DNA from: Rhyacophila brunnea
Lineage: Eukaryota > Arthropoda > Insecta > Trichoptera > Rhyacophilidae
DNA length: 64,000 bases
NCBI GenBank assembly: GCA_022495005.1
Contig: JAGYXB010000366.1
Coordinates: 62,001-126,000 of the forward strand
Reading direction: 5' to 3'
This document shows positions 55,941-64,000 of this stretch, in pieces (within the stretch, counting starts at the first letter, position 1; each line of letters opens with the position of its first letter). The notes below the pieces were generated by a model. That model was not told the DNA's origin, did no database searches, and saw only the letters and a list, made by a program, of their open reading frames with translations. The position numbers and the translations under genes are program-made.

Positions 55941-56787
55941 CAGTGGCGCACCCAGGGGGGGGGGGCAAGGGGCCCTGGCACCCCCCAAAAATGAAAATTA
56001 TCAGAATTATTTTAAACATTGAAATTGAAAGCCGTATCTTTGGGCTAAGACAAATAAAAACACGGAAAAAAATGATTTGTAATAATTCTCCAGCACCCTT
56101 TTTAGAAAAATTTCTTAGATTTTAATTTCTAACACAAAAATTTCGAAACACTAATGTTAGGTTTTTTAGAAACCCAATCCCTAATGGAACTGTCAAAAAA
56201 TTCTCGGTGTCCACCCGAATTCCGGAGTGGTGTAAGTCATGGCCGGGGAGGGCTGACAGGACTCTAGTCTGGAGGCCCGGGCTGTGGGGGGCCCGGTGTG
56301 TCGGGTTGACCAGATAAATGAGATAAACACACATCATAAATTAGCTTTAATAGTAAAAAACGTCGCCTGCGGCGCTATTATACTTCGTGCCCATGAACAT
56401 TTTCAATTAATTATATAATTGTGCAATATATTTTTTGATTATTATGTGTCAATACTCGACAGCTCCATTATTAAAGTAGATATATTAAAAATCGCCAATA
56501 ATTCACTGTATAAGTACCCTTAACTTGAACTAAAACACAATTTGAAAAACGTTAAAGTAGTGTTTCACACTGCCTTTAATCTTAGCGGTAGGTAGGGGGG
56601 CCCCCAAATATCCTAGCCTGAGGGCCCGCTTCAGGATGTGGGGACCATGGTGTAGGTACACCGAGTGCAATAGACAAAATACCGATAAACGAGAAATTAG
56701 GCTGTGAAGAAGAAAAAGAGCCTATAGGACTAATTTACATTCTCCTCCTTGGCCCCCCCCCAATATTAAATCCTGGGTGCGCCACTG
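55941..56787. mobile_element. Non-autonomous hAT element, perfect TSD, with nested family A
   Basis: Ends CAGTGGCGCACCCAGG and CCTGGGTGCGCCACTG are perfect 16-bp inverted repeats. Bounded by ggtaagta on both sides (55933-55940 and 56788-56795). Long G and C runs lie just inside the ends. A family A copy (56238-56649) is inserted in it. Confidence 0.93.
56238..56649. mobile_element. Family A MITE nested in a hAT element
   Basis: A 412-bp copy in reverse: CATGGCCGGGGAGGGCTG to GATGTGGGGACCATG. The flanks gtgtaagt (56230-56237) and gtgtaggt (56650-56657) differ at one base. Confidence 0.9.
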
Positions 56788-56904
56788 GGTAAGTACCTAT
56801 ATAATATGGTGATATGAAAAATGTGTCTATTGTATGTTGAATGTCACTGTTACTCGTTTTCTCGATACCAATCTAATGTTTCTTACAATACATTTTCTAA
56901 TATT

Positions 56905-57328
56905 CATATAAACTTCATATAAAAAAATCATATAAACTTGACTTGACATATAGCTTAAACGATCAAAAACATTTGTACTTGGTAGAAATAATACTGAAAT
57001 GTCATTTTGACATTTCATATTGATTTCCATAGTAACGATATAATATATTAATAACTTAGTTGCTAGGACCCCAGACCCCTCCCCTAGCAACCAATAATGG
57101 CGTCGAAATAACTTTTCATACAAAACAGAATTAACTGAAAATGAATTAAATTCTACTTAAAGATGGCTAAAAGTATTTTTAAAAAAAATGCATTGGCATC
57201 GTGTTCTGATATATTCTAAAAGTTTCAAATGTCTAGGTAGTCGGGAAGTTAGTTAAAAATCGATTGCAAGATTTGTACTGGATAAACAACCACCGGACAA
57301 ACAAGAATACGAGCTAAAAAAAATGTGG
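56905..57328. mobile_element. Family E repeat, copy 4
   Basis: Same orientation as 38246-38704. Contains ttgacttgacatatagctt, gttgctaggaccccagac, gaaaatgaattaaattct and the end block aaaatcgattgcaagatttg. The left end differs from other copies. A minus-strand frame (56827-57123) contains the MYEKLFRRHYWLLG stretch also seen in the other copies. Confidence 0.75.
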
Positions 57329-57621
57329 TAAGTATAATAAAATATAATAAATAATTGCCTATAAGCATGGCGGCATCCCGCAACTGGTCGGAAAGCTTCT
57401 AACGAGAAAACTTCGATAGCTTTCAAGCCACGCCCAGAAAGCTCGCTGAACAAAAGCTTTCCAAACTTTGATAATTTAGATTAAATTTACTTGCGGGTGT
57501 TTCATTGTACTGTACAATTTTCTCAGATTCTCAAATATTCCTGAATTGACTCAAGTGATTTTAATGACTTTATAACCAAAGTAAAATACGATACAAGTCG
57601 GTTATGTGGAAGCCAGCGTCA

Positions 57622-58133
57622 CAGTGACGTCCCGTGGGGGTAGGCAGATTGAGCGTCGCTTGGGGGCGGCAGTTACTCAAAGGGCGGCAAATCGAGGAGA
57701 ATCATTATGTTTATATAGAAAGCTACCTAAACTTAGTAATAACGGAAATATCTTTCCATTAAAAAATCTCCAAATATAAAATCAGCAAATATATCTATTA
57801 ATTATATAAGTAGGTACTATACAATTTTCAACAGGACTTTATTTATTTTTTTGGTTCGCGACGTCTAGTTTACTTCCGTTGTCCTTGGACGTCACATTCT
57901 TCACAGTCACTCAAGAGTTATGGAAGTTGTCAGGTGTATTTTTAAATGTACCCATCTGAAACCGTAGACTCGCAATATTGTTTATTGAAGCAGAGATGGC
58001 ATTTAAGTTTGATTTGATGAACACAATTCTTAGATATTAGAGTCATGAAAAGATGATACAAAGTACTGTATAAAAAAATGTGGCGGCATTTAAGCACTGC
58101 CTAGGGGCGGCATTTTGTCTAGGGACGTCACTG
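57622..58133. mobile_element. Family C MITE nested in family H
   Basis: A 512-bp copy from CAGTGACGTCCCGTGGGGG to CTAGGGACGTCACTG. Flanks cagcgtca (57614-57621) and cggcgtca (58134-58141) differ at one base. Confidence 0.92.
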
Positions 58134-58182
58134 CGGCGTCAAACACATTTCGAAAATAGTCTATAGGTATACTGGATTAGTT

Positions 58183-58238
58183 GTTAGGTTGGGTTAGTTT
58201 AGGTTAGGTTAAGTTAGGTTAGGTCAGGTTAGGTTAGA
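58183..58238. repeat. Interstitial TTAGG telomere-type repeat
   Basis: About eleven TTAGG-like units, several with variants (TTGGG, TTTAGG, TTAAG, TCAGG), within a family H element. The unit is the canonical insect telomere repeat. Confidence 0.85.
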
Positions 58239-58329
58239 TTTTCATTCTTGAAATTCATGAATTTTGCCAAAATCGGCGTTGACAATTAGCGCGGCTCCCG
58301 CCTGGCTTCCCCATAACCGGCTTGTACAT

Positions 58330-58875
58330 AAAGTACTACGAGTCATCAAACGAAAACCCTTCTCTCATATTATAATATAAAAATACCTGAAAATTTTCCG
58401 GTAGGTCAACGAGTCCCAAATGGTTTTTTTTTACATATAAACATGACCATATAAAAATGGTTTGGGAGGCCCATTATCCCATTAAAATCATCCATAATAT
58501 TATTTTATTGATTTTGAAGGTGGCGGTAAGGAGTGGGGTTAATAAAATCCACCAGGTGTTCCTGACTTTCACATTTTCCCAGCCTCTTATATATTTAACT
58601 TATAGCCTGTCGTCACTTCATCGGTGAAATATCGCATTTTTTCAGGTAAATTTCCCACAACCTGACACTCCACAATTTAAGTGTAGCGATGATAACCTGG
58701 CCTGCAGGTATAATTATACTCGAACAACATCTTCTTGGCTACGTGTTAAAACTGTGAACTAACAAGCTCCTTGCATTTTAAACCGCAATTCCATTATAAA
58801 CTAACAAGCTCCTCCCATTTAGTCGACGACAGCGCCTTTCGACTTGTCCCTAAATCTTCTTGTTGGGCAGTACCC
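58330..58875. other. Intergenic DNA, nothing recognised
   Basis: No supported feature. The string acaagctcct occurs at about 58760 and 58805, suggesting a small local duplication. Confidence 0.4.
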
Positions 58876-59268
58876 AGTGACGTCCCGTGGGGGTAGGCAG
58901 ATGAGCGTCGCTTGGGGACAGCAGTTACTCGAAGGACGGCAAATCGAGGAAAATCATTTAGAATATATAGAAATAGCTACCTAAACTTAGCAATAACGAA
59001 AATATCTTTCAATTCAAAAATTGTACTCACTCGTTTTGTCGGGTTCGCGATATCTAGTTTACTTCCGTTGTCCTTCGACATCCTTGGTGACCAGAAACGA
59101 CACGTGCAGATTTACGAATAATTAATCTGATATTTTCTAAGTAATGTATCAATACAACACATCTATTAGATATTGGACTCATGAAAGGATGATAAAAATA
59201 ATGTATAACAAAATGAGGCGGCATTTTGACGCAGCCTAGGGGCGGAATTTTATCTGGGGACGTCACTG
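58876..59268. mobile_element. Family C MITE
   Basis: A 393-bp copy from CAGTGACGTCCCGTGGGGG to CTGGGGACGTCACTG. Flanks gcagtacc (58868-58875) and acagtacc (59269-59276) differ at one base. Confidence 0.9.
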
Positions 59269-59495
59269 ACAGTACCTGTTAATGGCGCAGACACACGGCA
59301 TTGTAGTAGATAATGCGTAGACGTGCGTCGACGCAGGTATTATTCGATTCCAATTGCATCCGATTAGAATCTCCAATTGGATTAAACAAATTGAACTGTT
59401 GTAGAATAGTTGTTGGAAAGTAGGGGTGTTCACTTACGAAATATCGCGAGCTGTCGCATTCACAATATGTTAGCGAATGGCCGTGGCATAACGAT

Positions 59496-60141
59496 TATAA
59501 TTATTAGGATCAATGACATTAATATGGACGAAGCATCTAGAAAATAAAATGACACTCACTTTGTGTCGGGTCTGCCGGATGGCGAAATTCATATTTTAAT
59601 ATCGGTATCCTACGCTCAAATGAACATTCTGCCTGCAAGCGGTCTGGCGACACCGCTGGGTCTGCCCATACAAAATTTCTGACTGTCAGGTTTCGACTCC
59701 ACCGTTATTATTATGTTACAAAATGCCAATGTGCCTAGTTAAAAATACTCAAAATAAAAACACTCCAAGAAAGATGGGATATCACTTTGCATGTGTTAGT
59801 ATTATTTATTATTTATAAAATGCCATTTTAAGTTATTGATGAATGTTTATTCAATGCAATTGAATGACAGGAACCATTGGACAGTCAGTCGCCTGTAATT
59901 CGCTGGGCTCACTTGCGTCTAATCTCCGACAAGTCGTAAGTAACCGAGAATCTGTTTCTAACGCAATGAGTCATGACACTAATACGCCATTACAATAAAG
60001 GTTATATTACTATAAATTTTCGAAGCTTGTATCGCATAATGGAAACGGATACGTCAATGGTCACGTGACATCTACCTATACATCTGTGAATGACTTTCAT
60101 GCACAATTTCTCGTGCGCGCCGGGTATGAAGTGAGTCGTCC
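59496..60141. repeat. Family I repeat, second copy
   Basis: Shares several blocks with 50348-50735: aatgacattaatatggacga, aaaatgacactcactttgtg, gtcgggtctgccggatgg, gccattacaataaaggttat and tatcgcataatggaa. Copies differ by insertions, and no terminal repeats or target duplications were found. Confidence 0.65.
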
Positions 60142-61179
60142 ATTTAATATGTCATTGATTAGGATGGTTAGTTTCTGTTTGTATCGTCTGAGCTGCATGT
60201 AGATATAACTTAGGGTGATCACTGATCAAGTACGAGTTCTTGGATGCAGTCTGTATATCGCCTTATTTCACCCGGTGCCCTTCCCATTTTTTTCTTTCCG
60301 ACTCAAACTATCGAACTATAGGTATCTACTTTATAGCATATTATGGAACATTGTTAGATGTCATTTTTAGCTACACTTTTGCATTATTAATGCTCCGTTT
60401 ACTCAAAGTCAAGCTTTATTAGCTGCTCTGTGACAAAAAACCGTGATAGTTAGATAGTTTGCCTAGAAGATAACAATTATTGTAGACGCAAACCAATAAA
60501 TTAAATATCGATTTTTATAAGTATTAGTTTGGGTTAGTATTAACAGAGGGCAATAAAAAATTATGTTTTTTTTTTTAAATATTTTTATGAATGAATAAAA
60601 TTAAGTAGGTAAGCATATATTGAAAATTTGGGTATTGATTTTCAATTGAGTATTCTATTGTGAATTATATACCTACTTCCATTTAAGCACTTAAAAATAC
60701 TTACGTATACTACCTACGTGTTCGAGAATGTTCAGCGAAACAATATGTTTCACTTCTGTCATGTTCTGTTCTGTTCAACAAACATTTTCTACTTTAAATT
60801 GGTAACCAAAAATTATTGTTTTCAAGCTCTTTTTCCACTCACAAATGGATACTATCAGTGCTTCCCAACCTTTTTGTTACCTTGCTTCACGGAACACTAT
60901 TAAAATTATAAAAATTTTGCAGACATTCCAACTTTTAAATAAAATTGAACAACTCTAAAGTAAATAATGTTAGTATATATTTCCATAGCTCCAACATTTT
61001 GTCTCTTGACATTGTTTGTTCCCGTGTCCGGAAACTAGTACGTACCTATGCAGTTCGCCGTATCAAACTTCACCGTGAAATCTTGCATCGAAAATATTTA
61101 TGGCCGTATATTAAAGACCGTCCAACCTCTCTGGGTCGTACAGTACTGACATAAAATTCATTTCTAAATAAAACACGGT
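60142..61179. other. AT-rich DNA with a hAT end
   Basis: No gene supported. CAGTGCTTCCCAACC at 60856 is a typical hAT left end, resembling the element at 5675-6139, but no partner end was found, so it is a fragment. Confidence 0.5.
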
Positions 61180-61622
61180 TCTTGTCTATTTAGTTTAGTG
61201 GAAGCCAGCGGCAAACAAATTTTTAAAATAGCCGATATACTGGAGTATTTGTTAGGTTAGGTTAGGTTAGGTTAGGTTATCATTCTTGCGCATCTAATCT
61301 ATACACAAGACTGCTAACGGCCGCTATCAGCAGCTATCGAGGGTAGTTTTTGTATCAATGTATAAGCACTTATTGTAACAACCTCACAACAAGCAAAATC
61401 AAGCACCTCTCTTGGGTGTGCTAAATTTTAAAGCGGGATAGACAGTTTTGACTGTTTAGACAGCTAACTTATTGTAACAATTATAATACTTCGATACAAA
61501 TATATGAAAAACTACCCTCGATAGCTGCCGATAGTAGTCTTGTTTGTGTATTGAATAGAATTCATGAATTGCCGAAATTAAAATTGCCGATGTTACCGCT
61601 TGGCTTCCAGTAAACAGACTTG
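61180..61622. mobile_element. Family H element with TTAGG array, copy 2
   Basis: About 440 bp with inverted GTGGAAGCCAGCGG and CGCTTGGCTTCCAG ends. Carries six TTAGG units (61251-61279) at the position equivalent to the first copy. The interior is also palindromic: gcagctatcgagggtagt at about 61330 pairs with actaccctcgatagctgc at about 61511. Confidence 0.78.
61251..61279. repeat. Interstitial TTAGG telomere-type repeat
   Basis: Nearly perfect TTAGG units, about six, inside the second family H copy. Confidence 0.88.
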
Positions 61623-61713
61623 TACCATCGCCATGTGCTCACCCCACTCATTCAATTTTATCAGAACATTTTTTTATGTATCTGAATGTTTAATAAAACT
61701 GTGGTAAAATATT

Positions 61714-61906
61714 CTTCTTCTTATTGTGCCATCCCCTAGCTGAGGTCGGCCACCATCAAGGCGATCTTATCTTCTGTCGTCTGCTACCCGGAACAGTTCA
61801 GTGGAGCTGCACTCGTACAAATCACGGAGGTTCTTAAGCCACGAAATGCGGCGCCGTCCTCTATTACGCTTACCGTTGATCTTTCTTTGAATGACAAGTT
61901 AGGGAA
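61714..61906 (-). pseudogene. RTE-like LINE 3' end, 9-bp TSD
   Basis: The complement matches the end of the LINE fragment at 46395-46797: the KINGKRNRGRRRISWLKNL-like segment, the ELFR region and the terminal gggatggcacaataagaag. It is flanked by taaaatatt at 61705-61713 and 61907-61915. Only the last 193 bases of the LINE were inserted. Confidence 0.85.
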
Positions 61907-61915
61907 TAAAATATT

Positions 61916-62244
61916 AATAAAATAATAAAAAAAAAATATATTCATTTATCGATAAACATTTTGTTCATCTTTGAAACAGTTTTTCATAGAAGTAATTTTT
62001 ATCGTTCCCGCCTACGACGAGATGTCTCAGCCAATACTGTCGCTGAAATTCTACTCACGCGGCTGTATCGCTTTGGGCGGGGCATTCAGAATCCGCCCAT
62101 CGTCAAATTGCTCTGCACAAAAATATTTACAAAACGGTGAACAACTTTTAAATAAATTTTGTGTACATTCCAAACTACGCTTTCGATTTTAAAAATAGCC
62201 ACACTTTGAAGACAATATGCACATTTTAATTGAACTTAATATGA
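61916..62244. other. Unassigned DNA
   Basis: A 73-codon plus-strand frame (61971-62192) is less AT-rich than its surroundings but not recognised. Confidence 0.4.
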
Positions 62245-63315
62245 CTAGCAAAAGAAGGGTGGAGGTATGCTGTTAAGATCCGCATAAATCATCATCATCA
62301 TCAGCCTGAATCTATCCACTGCTGGATGAAGGCCTTTTCAAGCTGCTTCCACTTCTCTCGGTCCTGTGCATTGCGTTGCCACGTACTTCCGCAGAACTTT
62401 ATCATTTCATCGATCCAGCGGCCTTTAGGTCTACCTTGCGGACGTTTTGTACTTCTTGGATACCACTGGATGACTAGATTTGTCCAACGATTGTCTCTTC
62501 TTCGAGCTATGTTTCCAGTCCATCTCCATTTAAGGCTTTTAATAAACTCTATTACATCGCAAACCCTTGTCTGCTTCCTTATCCACTCATTCCTCTTTTT
62601 GTCCTTTCGCGTTATGCCCAGCATGCACCTCTCCATACCACGTTGTGCTACTCTAAGTTTCTGGGTCTCTCTTTTACTTAGGGTCCATGTTTCACACGCA
62701 TATGGGTAAGGGACACGGGAAGCACACACTGATTGAACACTTTGCGCTTTAGGCACAGTGGAAGGTTTATTTTGAAGACATTATTCAGGCGGCCAAAAGC
62801 ACTCCACCCTAGCTTTACTCTGCGAACAATTTCATCAAATATACCTACATCCATATATAATAATGCCCTATAAATAGTGCACATTAAATTTTGTTAGTCA
62901 TATGTATCTATTTGTTTTCATTTTCGTTGTTTTCGCTTTCGTTGACACTACAATTTACAGATAGTGTTGGTTAGTTTTTAAAATTTAATTAAACTATGCG
63001 AAAACCAAACCATAATAGATAATAGTCAAAAAATACTCTATCTATAAAATTTCTAATTATGAAATTAAATCATACATAACTTTGATTATTTTGGAGATAG
63101 AATAATATTTTTTATCTACTTATTACAAAAAAAAATGAATCAACAATAGGCAGGCTATTTTTGTAATTTGCAATCTTAATCCAACGAAAACAAATATGAA
63201 CAAGTATGAATGAAAAAGTGTGCACAATTTTGTCGTATCGCCCAAAAATATACCAAAACTATTATGGTTTGGCTTAGGCAGGGTTTAATTGATTTTTAAA
63301 AACTTACCAATACCA
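62245..63315. mobile_element. Family D foldback MITE with nested LINE
   Basis: Left end about CTAGCAAAAGAAGGGTGGAGG, then gttaagatccgcataaat, interrupted by LINE 62290-62879, resuming ataaatagtgcacattaaat. Inner arms follow, and the right arm stops at about 63315 (gatttttaaaaacttaccaa) without the terminal end. Confidence 0.8.
62290..62879 (-). pseudogene. RTE-like LINE 3' end nested in family D
   Basis: The minus strand encodes RT C-terminal sequence: FDEIVRRVKLGWSAFGRLNN (62678-62884), then, after a frameshift, YACETWTLSKRETQKLRVAQ, RGMERCMLGITRKDKKRNEW, WRWTGNIARR and GRPKGRWIDEMIKFCGSTWQ (62301-62756). The 3' tail is (TGA)n, read as catcatcatcatc on the plus strand. Flanked by ataaat at 62284-62289 and 62880-62885, the target duplication within family D. 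Confidence 0.87.
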
Positions 63316-63404
63316 TACCACTCAAGTGTGCTCTGGCAATAGTATCTATACTATGTATAGGTAGGTACTTACAAGAATGATTTCTTCAATATACCTAGTA
63401 GAAA

Positions 63405-63855
63405 GCTATAAGGCCAGTGGTCACTTACGGCTGTGAGACTTGGTGCTTAACTCAAAACGAGGAAAACAAATTAGCTGTCTTCGAGCGCAAAATATTCCGA
63501 AAAATCTTTGGACCCACGTTGGAAAATGGGAACTACAGAATAAAAATGAACCACGAGTTGGAAGAGCTGATTGAACAGCAAACAATCATAAGATACTGTA
63601 AGTCCCAAAGACTACGATGGGCGGGACATGTGGAGAGAATGCCTGAAGTTAGAGCGCCAAGGATCATGACGAAGTGGCTACCCCAAGGGAAGAGACCCAG
63701 AGGCTGTCCAAGTAGTAGAAGTGGACTGGCTTCATATAGGAAGACCCGGTAACTGGAGAAGAGTGGCGAGAGACCGGAGTGAGTGGAGAGCGGTTGTAGA
63801 GGAGGCCAAATCCCACCCCGGGATGTAGCGCCGTGGAAGATGAAGAAGAAGTAGA
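63405..63855 (+). pseudogene. RTE-like LINE 3' end
   Basis: The plus strand encodes VTYGCETWCLTQNEENKLAV, FERKIFRKIFGPTLENGNY and LRWAGHVERM followed by PRGCPS (63417-63752), then continues in another frame (GRPGNWRRVARD region) to about 63825. The tail is gatgtagcgccgtggaagat followed by GAA repeats. Related to, but distinct from, the element at 15669-17345. 5'-truncated and frameshifted. Confidence 0.83.
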
Positions 63856-64000
63856 AAGCATATTGAATTAAACGCGAAAACACGAAATATATCTGTACGG
63901 TATGCAGTTGGCCGTATCACAGTTGATCGTGAGGTGTTGTATCAATAGAAGATAGCGGTATAGTATTGAGTTCAAATTCGTGTCTAACTATAACACTTTA
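63856..64000. other. Window end, nothing recognised
   Basis: About 145 bases with no recognised feature. Confidence 0.5.

Larger units (their letters stand above)
57594..58324. mobile_element. Family H element with TTAGG array, nested family C
   Basis: Ends CAAGTCGGTTATGTGGAAG and complement CAAGCCGGTTATGGGGAAG, continuing GCCAG on both sides, are inverted repeats. TA lies on both sides (57592-57593 and 58325-58326). The element contains a family C MITE (57622-58133) near its left end and a TTAGG array (58183-58238). Confidence 0.78.

Noticed and set aside
61251..61279. True telomere or chromosome fusion point
   Set aside because: The array is short and lies inside an element present in two copies in this window.

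Overview
This window looks like a 64-kb piece of an insect nuclear genome, most likely an aphid. It is AT-rich, with exon-intron structure, polyadenylation signals, insect-type TTAGG repeats, LINE fragments of insect types and many short hAT-like DNA transposons. No bacterial, viral or plasmid gene was seen. The aphid assignment is an inference from overall character, not from a diagnostic gene.

Only one convincing host gene is present: a two-exon gene (6404-6512 and 7651-7748, + strand) for a 68-residue secreted cysteine-rich peptide, with TATA box, splice sites and polyA signals in place. A second, weak candidate is an uninterrupted 184-codon minus-strand frame at 3447-4001 with a signal-peptide-like segment.

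Almost everything else is mobile DNA. Region by region: 0.5-6.2 kb holds an 8-bp-TSD MITE, a tRNA-derived SINE and a hAT MITE, followed by the peptide gene. 9-12 kb holds a MITE and a hAT transposase remnant. 12.4-17.4 kb is LINE-dense: an R1-clade element whose endonuclease end is inverted relative to its reverse transcriptase (twin-priming structure), then a minus-strand RTE-like element. 17.7-20.6 kb holds a LINE scrap, a decayed mariner transposase, a decayed hAT transposase and a TA-flanked pogo-like MITE. 21-29 kb is AT-rich with a foldback MITE, a G-family element, a SINE scrap and decayed LINE pieces. 29.6-33.9 kb has a 449-bp Harbinger-like MITE, then a Jockey-type LINE split by a pogo/Tigger transposon of 1999 bp. 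34-64 kb is a dense layered mosaic of repeats.

Nine short repeat families (called A to I here) were defined by comparing copies inside this window, and for most of them target-site duplications could be read directly. A: CATGGCCCCCACA ends, about 400 bp, 8-bp TSD. B: 235 bp, CAGGGCTC ends, 8-bp TSD. C: CAGTGACGTC ends, 390-600 bp, 8-bp TSD. D: foldback, about 500-570 bp, CAGTRGCGAAGGGTGG ends, 8-bp TSD. E: about 450 bp, unclassified. F: 449 bp, GGGCTTGCGCAGACAGAG ends, TTA TSD. G: 760-925 bp, TAGGGAATCCAATCC ends, 8-bp TSD. H: carries TTAGG arrays, TA-flanked. I: unclassified. These elements are repeatedly nested in one another and in larger hAT elements, so the order of insertions can be read from the sequence.
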